In this document: positions 23,398 through 32,123 of the stretch, piece after piece
How positions within the stretch are numbered: position 1 is the stretch's first letter
Layout of the letters: each line of letters begins with the position of its first letter
Origin: Candidatus Eiseniibacteriota bacterium
Lineage (GTDB): Bacteria > Eisenbacteria > RBG-16-71-46 > CAIMUX01
Direction of reading: 5' to 3'
NCBI GenBank assembly: GCA_020633975.1
Contig: JACKCR010000002.1
Span: forward strand, 1,674,001 to 1,738,000
DNA length: 64,000 nucleotides
The notes under the pieces: model-generated
Told to the model about the DNA's origin: nothing
Databases searched by the model: none
What the model saw: the letters and a program-made list of their open reading frames with translations, nothing else
Translations under genes and position numbers: made by a program

Positions 23398-23403
23398 TAG
23401 ACT
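23398..23403 (+). promoter_or_regulatory. Candidate -10 TAGACT for mccA unit
   Basis: CTGTTAGACT includes a TGn extended -10 (TG-T-TAGACT). It lies 66 bases before the first in-frame ATG of mccA and ~112 bases before the best ribosome site. Confidence 0.4.
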
Positions 23404-23469
23404 CCGGTGTCACGTCGGCGACGTCGCGGCACGGTCCGAGGCGTGTCCTTTGGCGACGAGCCGTCTGGC

Positions 23470-25041
23470 ATGCGCATCGACCGGCCATGTACCTCGGTTC
23501 CTGCTGACGGAGGCATCCTCCTGCGAAGACAACCCTTCGACCGAATCCTCGTCGCGAATCGCGGCGAGATCGCGGTTCGCATTCTCCGTGCGGCCCGCGA
23601 GTGCGGTCTCTCGACGGTGGCGGTTCACTCGAGTGCGGACGCAAACGCTAGGCACGTGCGCGAAGCCGATCGCTCGATGTTCCTCGGCCCCGCCCCGGCC
23701 ACCGAGAGTTATCTCTGCATCGACAAGGTGATCGACGCCGCACGCGAGTCCGGTGCGGGCGCGGTCCATCCCGGATACGGGTTCCTCGCGGAGAACGCAG
23801 CTCTTCCCGAGGCGTGTGAAGACGCCGGTCTCGTATTCGTCGGCCCTCCCGCCGCCGCCATGCGTGCGATGGGCGACAAGGCCGAGGCGAGGCAGATCGC
23901 ATTGAAAGCCGGCGTGCCTGTGGTTCCCGGCTACGAAGGCGACGATCAAAGCGACGAACGGCTCACCGCCGAGGCAAAGGCGATCGGCTTCCCCGTCCTG
24001 ATCAAGCCCTCGGCCGGCGGTGGCGGCAAGGGGATGAAGCGGATCGCGTCGGAGGCAGAGCTCGCGCTCGGGCTCGAGTCCGCCCGTCGCGAGGCGCGCT
24101 CTTCGTTTGGAAACGACCGACTCGTCCTCGAACGCTACCTCGATCCGATCCGGCACGTGGAGATCCAAGTCTTCGGAGATGCAACCGGCGTCGTCCACCT
24201 CTTCGAACGCGAGTGCTCGGTGCAAAGGCGTCACCAGAAGATCATCGAGGAGGCGCCCTCCCCCGCACTGAATGCAGAGACTCGCGCTCAAATGGGGGCG
24301 GCCGCAGTAAGGCTGGCCGCGGCGGTCGGCTACAGGAGCGCAGGCACGGTCGAGTTCATCCTGGCACCCGACGGAAGCTTCTACTTCCTCGAGATGAACA
24401 CCCGTCTTCAAGTCGAGCATCCGGTGACGGAGCTGACGACTGGGATCGACCTCGCCCACGCACAGCTCCGCGAGGCGATGGGTGGCGAGTTCGGATACTC
24501 GCAGTCCGATCTCTCCCTCCGCGGCCACGCCATCGAGTTCCGGATCTACGCCGAGGACCCAGACAGCGGCTTCCTCCCTTCCGTTGGACGGATCGCAGTC
24601 TACGAGCGACCGGAAGGCCCAGGAGTTCGGTTCGACAGCGGAATCGACGAGGGTGCCGAAGTCACCGTCTACTACGACCCGATTCTCGCCAAGCTGGTGG
24701 TTTGGGGGGCAGACCGTGACGCAGCGCTACTCCGAGCGCGCCGGGCGCTCGCCGAAACGGTACTCCTCGGAGTCCGGACCAACCTCGACTTCCTGCAAAC
24801 CGTCACCTCTCACCCGGTCTTCACTTCCGGGAACGCAACGACCCGCTGGATCGATCAGGCTCTGGCCGACCTCACGGAACCCAAGACGCCGAGCGCGCCG
24901 GTCCTCGCACTCGCCGCGGTCGCAGAGCACCTCACCTCGGGTGCCGCATCTTCGCGACGCGCGCAAGGGACCGTCCCCGGTGGGGATCCCTACTCTCCTT
25001 GGGAACAACTCACCGGCTTCCGGATCGGAGGAACGCGATGA
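23470..25041 (+). CDS. mccA: Biotin carboxylase subunit of 3-methylcrotonyl-CoA carboxylase
   Basis: 523 residues from the ATG at 23470. A more plausible start may be the CTG at 23521: GGAGG (23509-23513) lies 7 bases before it, and the protein would begin MRRQPFDRILVANRGEIA, exactly like other biotin carboxylases. Domains: N-terminal FDRILVANRGEIAVRILRA and VHPGYGFLAENA; ATP-grasp KPSAGGGGKGMKRI, ERYLDPIRHVEIQV, ECSVQRRHQKIIEEAPSP and FLEMNTRLQVEHPVTE; C-terminal GHAIEFRIYAEDP. It carboxylates biotin with ATP and bicarbonate. The biotin-carrier domain usually found at the C-terminus of MccA is a separate gene that overlaps the stop (ATGA). Confidence 0.92.
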   Translation: MRIDRPCTSVPADGGILLRRQPFDRILVANRGEIAVRILRAARECGLSTVAVHSSADANARHVREADRSMFLGPAPATESYLCIDKVIDAARESGAGAVHPGYGFLAENAALPEACEDAGLVFVGPPAAAMRAMGDKAEARQIALKAGVPVVPGYEGDDQSDERLTAEAKAIGFPVLIKPSAGGGGKGMKRIASEAELALGLESARREARSSFGNDRLVLERYLDPIRHVEIQVFGDATGVVHLFERECSVQRRHQKIIEEAPSPALNAETRAQMGAAAVRLAAAVGYRSAGTVEFILAPDGSFYFLEMNTRLQVEHPVTELTTGIDLAHAQLREAMGGEFGYSQSDLSLRGHAIEFRIYAEDPDSGFLPSVGRIAVYERPEGPGVRFDSGIDEGAEVTVYYDPILAKLVVWGADRDAALLRARRALAETVLLGVRTNLDFLQTVTSHPVFTSGNATTRWIDQALADLTEPKTPSAPVLALAAVAEHLTSGAASSRRAQGTVPGGDPYSPWEQLTGFRIGGTR

Positions 25042-25541
25042 GCGGCGGACGTCGGATCTTTCGGCTCGGCGACGAGGCGTATGAAGTCGAGTCGTTCGTA
25101 CACGGAGACCAGGTCGAACTCCACGGCGACCCGAACACGTCGTTCACCTTTCGCCGGATGGACGGCGACCGGATCGAGGTCGTGAGCAACGGGGAGCCGA
25201 TCCGGGCCCGGTTCTTCCGCGACGGCGACGTGCTCTGGCTCCATGCCGGCGGAAAGACACACCGGTTCGAGGTCGAGGTCCCCGGCCGCTCGCGTGCGCA
25301 CGGGGCAGCCGCAACTCGGGACGACGTCCTCGCTCCAATGACGGGCACCGTTCGTGAGGTCCGGGTAGCGGCAGGGGATCAGGTGTCTCTCGGCGATCCG
25401 GTCGTCGTGATGGAAGCGATGAAGATGGAACACGTGCTCAAAGCTCCGCGTGACGGAGTGGTGGCGGAGATCCGCTGCGAAGCCGGTGCCCAGGCAGAAG
25501 CGCAGTCCGTGCTGCTTCGACTCGAAGCGACGGAGAGCTGA
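25038..25541 (+). CDS. Biotin carboxyl carrier protein of the MCC complex
   Basis: 167 residues; ATG at 25038 overlaps the mccA stop and has GGAGG 6 bases upstream. The C-terminal ~75 residues form a biotinyl domain with DDVLAPMTGTVREVRVAAGD and the biotinylation site VVMEAMKMEHVLKAP. The N-terminal ~90 residues (IFRLGDEAYEVESFVHGDQV...) are beta-rich and correspond to the BT (biotin carboxylase-carboxyltransferase linking) domain of fused MccA proteins. Thus the usual ~660-residue alpha chain has been split at the carboxylase/BT boundary here. Confidence 0.88.
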   Translation: MSGGRRIFRLGDEAYEVESFVHGDQVELHGDPNTSFTFRRMDGDRIEVVSNGEPIRARFFRDGDVLWLHAGGKTHRFEVEVPGRSRAHGAAATRDDVLAPMTGTVREVRVAAGDQVSLGDPVVVMEAMKMEHVLKAPRDGVVAEIRCEAGAQAEAQSVLLRLEATES

Positions 25542-25546
25542 GCGCT

Positions 25547-26371
25547 TTGCCCACCGTCCTCCCGCTCGCACTCGGCGCGCTCGTCGGCTTTCCCTTGGGG
25601 CTCACCGGAGCAGGCGGGGCGATTCTCGCCGTTCCGGTTCTCGTCTACGGGCTCTCCGTACCACCCCACGACGCGGTCGGCGTCTCCCTAGTCACAGTCG
25701 GGGCCACCGCCTGGGTGGGGGCGATCGATCGGATCCGGGCGAAAGAAGCCGACGTGAAGGCCGGGCTCGCGTTGGCTCTCGCCGGAATGGCGTCCACTCC
25801 GCTCGGAGCGTGGCTCAACACGAAGATGCCGGAGCAGTGGCTGCTCGGATCGTTCGCCGTCCTGATGTTCGTGGTGGCCCTGCGCATGGTCCGCGGATCC
25901 AGACCGTCGAGAGACGGCCGCGCCGCGGCGGCCGGCTCACCAGACTCACCAGATTCACCAGACGCGACCGACTCACCCGGCTCTCCGGACTCGACGGGAA
26001 CCGTTCGACTCGTCCGGCTCATCGCGATGGGACTCGCGATCGGAGTGCTCGCCGGCCTCTTCGGCGTCGGAGGCGGTTTCCTCATCGTGCCGAGCCTCGT
26101 ACTGCTCGCCGGCCAGCCGATCCAGACGGCGGTGGCGACATCACTCACCGTGATCGCGCTCGTGAGCACCTCCGGCGTCATCTCGTTCATCGCCGCACAC
26201 GGCGAGCTGAACGTGCCGCTCGCTTCGCTCTTCGCGCTCGGAAGCTTCGGAGGATTGGCCATCGGGTCGCGCATCGGACGCCGCGTTTCCGGCACCTGGC
26301 TGCGCAAGGCGTTCGCGGTCTTCGTCCTCTCCGCGTCACTCTACATCGGCGCGAGGGCGTTCCTCGGGTGA
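25547..26371 (+). CDS. TauE/SafE family membrane permease
   Basis: 274 residues, with a TTG start five bases after the biotin-carrier stop. About eight hydrophobic segments are arranged as two halves, each starting with the family's glycine motif: GFPLGLTGAGGAILAVPVLV in the N-half and GVLAGLFGVGGGFLIVPSLV in the C-half. The family exports or imports organosulfur and carboxylic acids such as sulfoacetate, sulfite or taurine. Placement in the leucine cluster suggests a carboxylate, but nothing in the sequence fixes this. The linker between halves holds a low-complexity S/P/D repeat (SPDSPDSPDATDSPGSPDS) encoded by near-repeats. Confidence 0.85.
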   Translation: MPTVLPLALGALVGFPLGLTGAGGAILAVPVLVYGLSVPPHDAVGVSLVTVGATAWVGAIDRIRAKEADVKAGLALALAGMASTPLGAWLNTKMPEQWLLGSFAVLMFVVALRMVRGSRPSRDGRAAAAGSPDSPDSPDATDSPGSPDSTGTVRLVRLIAMGLAIGVLAGLFGVGGGFLIVPSLVLLAGQPIQTAVATSLTVIALVSTSGVISFIAAHGELNVPLASLFALGSFGGLAIGSRIGRRVSGTWLRKAFAVFVLSASLYIGARAFLG

Positions 26372-26382
26372 GGCGAACCCTG

Positions 26383-26388
26383 TAGACT
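26383..26388 (+). promoter_or_regulatory. Candidate -10 TAGACT for HMG-CoA lyase gene
   Basis: TAGACT preceded by CTG, 72 bases before the ATG at 26461; the best -35 at 17-base spacing is TTCCTC. Same hexamer as before mccB and mccA. Confidence 0.38.
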
Positions 26389-26460
26389 CCGCGGTTTCCG
26401 GCCAGTCGTCCTTGGTGGGACACGGCCAAGGACTTGAACGCATCCGGGAGATTCGAGTCG

Positions 26461-27429
26461 ATGACCTCAGCCCATCCGTCCTCTCCATCGCCCGGTCACG
26501 GGTCCTATCCCGAGCGGGTTCGTATCGTCGAGGTCGGTCCTCGCGACGGCCTACAGAACGAGGCGCTCCCGGTGCCCACGGAGACGAAAGTCGCCTACGT
26601 CGATGCGCTGAGCGCAGCCGGCTTCGGAGAGATCGAGGTCACGTCGTTCGTCCACCCAAAGCTCGTCCCGCAACTCGCCGACGCCTCGGCGGTCCTCGCC
26701 GGAATCGAAAGGCGACCCGGAGTGGTCTACTCGGCTCTCGTCCCGAACCCGAAGGGGCTCGAGCGCGCAGTCGAAGCAGGTGTCGACCGGATCGCCGTGT
26801 TCACCGCTGCCTCGGAGACGTTCAACCAGAAGAACATCAACGCCACGATCGCCGAGTCGATCGACCGCTTCCGCCCCGTAATGGACGGCGCTCGCGCCGC
26901 CGGAATTCCGGTCCGGGGCTACGTCTCGACCGCGTTCGTCTGTCCGTTCGAGGGAGAGATCCCGGTAGGAAAAGCGGTCGACGTGATCGAGCAGCTCCTA
27001 GATCTCGGCGTCGACGAGATCTCGATCGGCGATACGATCGGCGCGGCGGTGCCCCTTCAGGTCCATCGTCTCCTCGAAGCGCTCGGTCCGATCCTCCCGC
27101 TCCCGCAGACGACGATGCATTTCCACGACACCCGCGGCACCGGGCTCGCAAACGTACTCGCGTCGCTCGAGCACGGCGTCGCCGCATTCGACGCCGCGTC
27201 GGGAGGGCTCGGCGGCTGTCCCTTCGCGCCCGGCGCGAGCGGCAACCTCGCGACCGAGGACCTCGTCTACCTGCTCCACGGCCTCGGCATCCAGACCGGA
27301 CTGGATCCGGCCGCACTTCGCAAAGCATCCGACGTGATCGAACTCGCACTCGGATGGCGGCTGCCGTCGAGAGTGCGTCGCGCAGGCCCAGCGTCCGTCA
27401 GCTGGGACGAGCGGACCGAGCAACCGTAG
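26461..27429 (+). CDS. mvaB: Hydroxymethylglutaryl-CoA lyase
   Basis: 322 residues from the ATG at 26461 (GGGAG 10 bases upstream); a TTG at 26434 would add nine residues. The DRE-TIM barrel signature is complete: VRIVEVGPRDGLQNEALPVP, IEVTSFVHPKLVPQLADA, MHFHDTRGTGLANVLASLEH (metal histidines) and the active-site cysteine loop ASGGLGGCPFAPGASGNLAT. It cleaves HMG-CoA to acetoacetate and acetyl-CoA, the last step of leucine degradation, completing the pathway with mccA, mccB and the hydratase. The convergent gene on the minus strand ends 86 bases downstream. Confidence 0.93.
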   Translation: MTSAHPSSPSPGHGSYPERVRIVEVGPRDGLQNEALPVPTETKVAYVDALSAAGFGEIEVTSFVHPKLVPQLADASAVLAGIERRPGVVYSALVPNPKGLERAVEAGVDRIAVFTAASETFNQKNINATIAESIDRFRPVMDGARAAGIPVRGYVSTAFVCPFEGEIPVGKAVDVIEQLLDLGVDEISIGDTIGAAVPLQVHRLLEALGPILPLPQTTMHFHDTRGTGLANVLASLEHGVAAFDAASGGLGGCPFAPGASGNLATEDLVYLLHGLGIQTGLDPAALRKASDVIELALGWRLPSRVRRAGPASVSWDERTEQP

Positions 27430-27514
27430 AAAGCTGCCGCAGCGGAGGAAGCGGGCGGCGGCTCGCTGGTCCGGCCGGCCCCGCCGGCTCACCGGAGGGA
27501 AACGGCGGGCTCGC

Positions 27515-28342
27515 CTACCTCTCGTCGCCGAGATAGAGGCTCTTGATCTGGCCCCATGACGTCTCGAGCACGGGGACGGGACACCAGCCGATCACTGCGT
27601 TGATTCCCGTAGCGGCGGGGACGCCCACGATGTCTTCCAACGGGTGCCAACCTTCCGAGAGTTCGTCCACTCCTGGCCCCACGTACGTGACCGCATCCCG
27701 ACGCAGTGCCGGCACCTTTGGATCATCGTCGAAGGTGTCGATCGGCAGCAGGACCGAGCATCCCTCCGGATCCCAGTTCCCGCGGAGTCCGAGCCAGAAT
27801 CCGCCTTGGACACCGATCGGCATCCGCTCGTAGATGTCCCAGTCTCGGGTGCCGACAGCCGGATACGGAGCAATGCTGAAGAGTGGAAGCTCCGGCAGGA
27901 TCCCGAGGACTTCGCCAGGCCGCCCCCCGTCGTCATCCCATACGTAGAGGTCGATCGAGGTTCGAAGGGACGACACGAGGCTCGTGATCCGGAGGTAGAG
28001 GATGCAGACGGCGCCAGGCCGCTCGTCCGGGGTCTCGAAGTACTCTGCAAACATGCCGGAGCCAGGCGCGAGCCCCGGACCGCTCCACATGATCGCGCGA
28101 TCGAACTGGTCATCGCTGTTGATGAAGTACGCGAGATCCGCGGTGCAGGTGCAATGACGGACCGCGGGATGGGGTTCACTCACACCGGGCTGGAGGTCGT
28201 AGGTGCAGAACGAACCGCCTTCGAACTGCTCGGCCATAGCACTCGCCACCGACGTTGCGACCAGGACAGCCACGACCACGACGAGCCGTACACCAACCGA
28301 GAACGACCTCCGCGCGTGCCGTGAGACGCTTCGAATCTCCAT
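27515..28342 (-). CDS. Exported protein of unknown function
   Basis: 275 residues; ATG at 28342 with GGAAGGTGA about 12 bases upstream. The n-region contains RRSFSVG followed by a hydrophobic core and ASAMA/E, so it is a signal peptide (Sec, or possibly Tat because of the twin Arg). The mature part has a Cys-containing segment (SFCTYDLQ, HCTCTADLAYF), a LYVWDDDGGRPGEVL motif that recurs in secreted proteins of poorly known phyla, and a possible carbohydrate- or metal-binding beta-sandwich (GGFWLGLRGNW). No named family is recognised. It is divergent from the ArsR-type gene and shares its upstream region. Confidence 0.65.
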   Translation of the reverse strand: MEIRSVSRHARRSFSVGVRLVVVVAVLVATSVASAMAEQFEGGSFCTYDLQPGVSEPHPAVRHCTCTADLAYFINSDDQFDRAIMWSGPGLAPGSGMFAEYFETPDERPGAVCILYLRITSLVSSLRTSIDLYVWDDDGGRPGEVLGILPELPLFSIAPYPAVGTRDWDIYERMPIGVQGGFWLGLRGNWDPEGCSVLLPIDTFDDDPKVPALRRDAVTYVGPGVDELSEGWHPLEDIVGVPAATGINAVIGWCPVPVLETSWGQIKSLYLGDER

Positions 28343-28645
28343 TTCGAGCCGTTCACCTTCCCGGTCCACTCCGGGACCCGCAAAGCTCCACCTTCCGAGC
28401 GGCATCCTATCACTAACGGATCGGCAGCATCGGCTTCGCCCCTCCCTGGAGCGGATGCTGCAGACCCGAGCCAGGCGCGGACCCAGCCGTCGGTGGATTC
28501 TGCTGGACTTCGCCCCTCATAAGTTCGATACTTATCAAATCGATAGTCAGCCAACTCCATGACCCCAGACATCACCATCTCCCAGGGCTCCGAGTCGCGG
28601 GGCCCGACCACCACGACCCAACCGCCAACGCGGAGGAGACGTCCG
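28343..28645. promoter_or_regulatory. Divergent promoter region with AT-rich palindromic operator
   Basis: Within this 303-base divergent gap, 28515-28550 is distinctly AT-rich. It contains the perfect inverted repeat ATAAGT-TCGAT-ACTTAT (28519-28535) overlapping TATC-AAATC-GATA (28533-28545). Such spaced palindromes suit a dimeric winged-helix repressor such as the ArsR-type protein encoded at 28646. The arrangement suggests autoregulation and possible control of the exported protein. Confidence 0.5.
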
Positions 28646-29245
28646 ATGTCCCCCAATCCCGAAACTCACGATCCGGTCCCAGAGATGGTCGAGTTCTTCA
28701 AGGCGCTCGCGGATCCGGCCCGACTCCGCATCGTCGGCCTCCTCGCCGAAGAGAGCCGCTGCGGCCGCGAACTCGCTACCGAGCTCGGCCTCAGCCCCGC
28801 GACCGTCACCCATCACCTCCGAGGGCTCAAGAAGGTCGGGCTGGTCCACGAGGACAGGCAACCGCCCTACACGTACTTCAAGCTCGATCTCGGCCGCATG
28901 CAGTCGGTGCTCCGAAACACGATCAAGAAGGATCAGGTGAAGGAACTCGCCGTCCGCCCCGACGTGTCCCAGGAGGAGAACAAGGTCCTCTCGAACTTCT
29001 TCCAGGGAGACACGCTGAAGTCGATCCCGGCCCAGCGACGCAAGAAGGAGATCATCTTCGAGGAGCTGCTCCGGCGACTTCCCGAAGACAAGCCCTGGCC
29101 GGAGCGAGAACTGAGCGCCTGGCTGAAGGGGTTCCACTCGGACTTCTGCACCATCCGTCGCGAGTTCATCATGTGCGGCTACATGGAGCGCGCAAAGGGA
29201 GTGTACGAACTCACGAGTAGAGGACGGGCAGTGCGCGAAGCGTAG
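28646..29245 (+). CDS. ArsR-type winged-helix regulator with C-terminal DUF2087 domain
   Basis: 199 residues; ATG at 28646 preceded by CGGAGGAGACGTCCG, a clear ribosome site (an ATG at 28559 in frame lacks one). Residues ~12-95 are the winged helix: MVEFFKALADPARLRIVGLL, then recognition helix GLSPATVTHHLRGLKKVGLV. The metal-site CxC of classic ArsR is absent (SRCGRELATELG keeps one Cys). The C-terminal ~90 residues match DUF2087: LSNFFQGDTLKSIPAQRRKK, FHSDFCTIRREFIMCGYMER. This pairing occurs in many bacteria without a settled ligand. A palindromic operator candidate lies upstream. Confidence 0.88.
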   Translation: MSPNPETHDPVPEMVEFFKALADPARLRIVGLLAEESRCGRELATELGLSPATVTHHLRGLKKVGLVHEDRQPPYTYFKLDLGRMQSVLRNTIKKDQVKELAVRPDVSQEENKVLSNFFQGDTLKSIPAQRRKKEIIFEELLRRLPEDKPWPERELSAWLKGFHSDFCTIRREFIMCGYMERAKGVYELTSRGRAVREA

Positions 29246-29259
29246 AGACGACGCACGAT

Positions 29260-29295
29260 GAGGGCGGCTACGATCCTGAACTCGTAGCCGCCCTC
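29260..29295. terminator. Bidirectional hairpin between convergent genes
   Basis: GAGGGCGGCTACGA (29260-29273) pairs perfectly with TCGTAGCCGCCCTC (29282-29295) around an 8-base loop, a 14-base stem located 14 bases after each flanking stop codon. No strong T-run on either side. Confidence 0.75.
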
Positions 29296-29309
29296 GACGT
29301 TCTCACTCT

Positions 29310-32123
29310 CTACCGCCGCCAACCACGACGCGGTGGATAGTCCGGCGCGTGCGCCTCCATCCGCGGCCACCAACGCTCCCTCTCCGCGATCGACATCCGG
29401 TCTTGGATATCCGCCGCGCGCTCGACGAGTCGAGCGAACTCGGTCGCCTGGTCATCGTCCCTCAGATAGAAGGCAACGTCCTTGGCATCCCGAGCGAGGT
29501 CCGCGAGGGGCATGTCCTGGGCCCAGTAGCTGTTCCGCAGGATCTCCGCGTACTGTCCTACCACCGCCGCGAGGCGGAAGCGAAGTGGCGCGCGGCCGAA
29601 GCTCTCGGAGAGATCCGCGGTCGAGACTTCGCGAGAGATCTCCCTCACCACCGGATCGCCGTGACGACTTTCGCGGTCTGGGAGCGCATAGCGGAGTCGC
29701 ACTGTCGCGAGGTCGAAACGGTCTCGTCCGAAGTCCAGGCGACGCTCACGCCCCTCACCCACCTCGCGCGCTCGGTCGCCCCTGAGCTTCACTTCATAGA
29801 GCGCAACGACACTGTGGCCAGACCCGATCTCACCCGCATCGATGCTGTCGTTGCGGAAATCGCGGTCGGCAACGTCGCGGTTCTCGAACCCGATCAGGCG
29901 GTACGCCTCCACCGTCTCCCGATCGAACTCCACTTGGATCTTCGCGTCTCGCGCGACTGTGAGGAGCGTACCCGTGAGCTCCCGTACGAGCACCCGCTCC
30001 GCCTCGTCGTACTGATCGACGTAGTAGTACGCGCCGTCACCCTGATCCGCGAGCTGCTCCATGAGAACGTCGTTGTAGTTGCCCATGCCGAAGCCGATCG
30101 TCGTGAGGTAGATCCCACGATCCGACTCCGAACGCACGGTGCGAAGGATCGCTTCCGGCCCCGTACGTCCGACGTTCGCCACGCCATCCGAGCAGAGGAG
30201 GATCCGGTTGATCGCGCCCTTCTCGTACATCCGCCCGGCCATCTCGTAGCCGAGACGAAGTCCGTCCTCCGCATTCGTGCTGCCGTTCGGAACGAGTCGC
30301 TCGATCGCCCAGTCGATCTCGTCCTCGTTCCGAGCCGACGTGGGCCGGAGGACGATCTCCGCGGTCGAACCGTAGGCCACGAGCGCGACCTCGTCGTCGT
30401 CACGGAGACGATCCACGAGCATGTGGAGCGACTGGCGGACCAGTCCGAGCCGGTTCTCGCGCCCCATCGACCCGGAGACGTCGACCACGAAGGTGAGACG
30501 CGCAGTCGGTCGCTCCGACTCGTCCACCGTTCGCGCCTGGAGACCGATGCGTACGAGCTCGAACCCGTCGCGGAACGGAGATGGCGAACCGTCTGCGTAG
30601 ATTCGGAAGTCCGTGTCGTCGAACTCGGGATAACCCGGGCCGAAGTAGTTGACGAACTCCTCCACCCGCACGGATGCCGGTTCCGGCAGATGGCCGTCCT
30701 CGACGTAGCGCCGCGCGATCGTGTACGAACCGTTGTCCACGTCGACCGCAAAGGTGCTGAGAGCATCACGATCCGTCCAGACGAGCGGGTTGGCGCCGTA
30801 GTCGCGGTAGTAGACGGCGTCGTACGGTGCGTCCTTCGGACGGACGCGACGCATGTCGTCGTCATCTTGCTGGAACGGCGGCATGGAGAACGAGAACGCG
30901 TCCCCTCTGATCTGCGAGCCGTCCTTCTTCTCGCCGGGATCGACCGTCACATCACGGGCGCGCCTCGCACTCACGCGTTCGGACGGCTCATCCCCCCGCT
31001 CGACCGGCGAACCAGCGACATACGGTACGCTCCCTACGACTCCTGGCTTCTCGTTCCTGTCCGACCCGTCGAACATCCGCGTCTTGGGTGAACCTCGACC
31101 ACCTCGTCCGCTCTCGGGAGACGGACTGCTCTCGATCTCGTGAGAGGTATCGGTGGACTTGACGTAGATCTGCTCCTTGGCTGCCGAGACTTCGACCTCG
31201 CTCAGTGCGCCGAGCGTGGCCTCCTCGACCTGGAACATCACGGCCGCCGGCTCTTCCCCGACGTTGACGTCCGTCTGCTCGTCATCCGTGTATCCGATGA
31301 TCAGCGACCGAAGTCGGTACGTACCATCCGGCACGCCACTGATGCGGAAGCTACCGTCGTCCAGAGACATCGCGCCCCACTGCGTGCCCTCCACCACCAC
31401 ACTGGCGTACGGAACTGGCTTTCCGTTCTGGTCGACCACGCGCCCGACGATCTCGTTCGGCTGTGCATCGAGTTCCTCGAGCAGAGCCCGCAACGAATCG
31501 GCTGCAACCGGAGATGGCAGAGGCTTCGGAGTCTCGATTCGCGCTGGCCGTTCAGCCGGCGCGGACACGCCACGGGTGCCCTCGGACGCCGCCACCTGCT
31601 GCGTCGCGTCCGACTTCGGCACCGGGTTCGTGTCGGGCGTTGCCTGGGCCGCCCCGACTTCGGGAACGGCTCCCGCAGCGTCCACACTCGCCTCGCCCTC
31701 GTTCTCGGTACCTTCGAGACTCGGTGCGATCACAGCATCCACGGCTTCGCCGCTCTCGACGGCCACGTCTTCCACGAGTTCGTCAGCACCCGCAGTCATC
31801 GACTGTTCCATCGACTCGACTGGCTCCGCCGCGAGCGTCCCCTCTGCCTTGGGTGGCTCGAGCCGAGCCGCTTGCCTCAGCTCTGCGTCCGTCGGCGCCT
31901 TGTCCCACATCGTCATCACCATGACGACGGAAGCCGCCGCACCGACCGCCATCGGCGTCCAGATGCGCCAGAGCGGAAAGCTCCGCCGGATCGGTCGAGG
32001 CCGACCGGAGCGCTCGCCGGAGGTTCCGTCGACATGGATGGTCCGGTCTGCAACGCGAGACCAGAGCCCGTCCCGCTCTTCGGCGCTCATCCGAGCGCGC
32101 CCTTCTTCGAATCGGTTCTTCAT
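29310..32123 (-). CDS. Composite envelope protein: anti-sigma-like N-terminus, carboxypeptidase-regulatory domain, VWA and DUF3520
   Basis: 937 residues; the ATG (32123-32121) overlaps the sigma-factor stop (ATGA). Residues 1-55 are cytoplasmic and charged, followed by a membrane anchor (~57-72), as in membrane anti-sigma factors. A Pro/Ala/Glu-rich linker leads to a carboxypeptidase-regulatory-like domain (~225-300: GRVVDQNGKPVPYASVVVEG, ISGVPDGTYRLRSLIIGY), then EVSAAKEQIYVKSTDTSHEI, which resembles the plug start of TonB-dependent receptors. Residues ~440-530 fit the VWA-associated N-domain (PLVWTDRDALSTFAVDVDNG), ~540-720 a VWA domain with MIDAS FVVDVSGSMG, and the rest DUF3520, as in E. 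coli YfbK. It probably sequesters the sigma factor and senses envelope state. Confidence 0.85.
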   Translation of the reverse strand: MKNRFEEGRARMSAEERDGLWSRVADRTIHVDGTSGERSGRPRPIRRSFPLWRIWTPMAVGAAASVVMVMTMWDKAPTDAELRQAARLEPPKAEGTLAAEPVESMEQSMTAGADELVEDVAVESGEAVDAVIAPSLEGTENEGEASVDAAGAVPEVGAAQATPDTNPVPKSDATQQVAASEGTRGVSAPAERPARIETPKPLPSPVAADSLRALLEELDAQPNEIVGRVVDQNGKPVPYASVVVEGTQWGAMSLDDGSFRISGVPDGTYRLRSLIIGYTDDEQTDVNVGEEPAAVMFQVEEATLGALSEVEVSAAKEQIYVKSTDTSHEIESSPSPESGRGGRGSPKTRMFDGSDRNEKPGVVGSVPYVAGSPVERGDEPSERVSARRARDVTVDPGEKKDGSQIRGDAFSFSMPPFQQDDDDMRRVRPKDAPYDAVYYRDYGANPLVWTDRDALSTFAVDVDNGSYTIARRYVEDGHLPEPASVRVEEFVNYFGPGYPEFDDTDFRIYADGSPSPFRDGFELVRIGLQARTVDESERPTARLTFVVDVSGSMGRENRLGLVRQSLHMLVDRLRDDDEVALVAYGSTAEIVLRPTSARNEDEIDWAIERLVPNGSTNAEDGLRLGYEMAGRMYEKGAINRILLCSDGVANVGRTGPEAILRTVRSESDRGIYLTTIGFGMGNYNDVLMEQLADQGDGAYYYVDQYDEAERVLVRELTGTLLTVARDAKIQVEFDRETVEAYRLIGFENRDVADRDFRNDSIDAGEIGSGHSVVALYEVKLRGDRAREVGEGRERRLDFGRDRFDLATVRLRYALPDRESRHGDPVVREISREVSTADLSESFGRAPLRFRLAAVVGQYAEILRNSYWAQDMPLADLARDAKDVAFYLRDDDQATEFARLVERAADIQDRMSIAERERWWPRMEAHAPDYPPRRGWRR

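Noticed and set aside
28559-28645. Earlier ATG for the ArsR/DUF2087 gene
   Set aside because: It lacks a ribosome site and would add a Thr/Arg-rich segment; GGAGGAG precedes the ATG at 28646.
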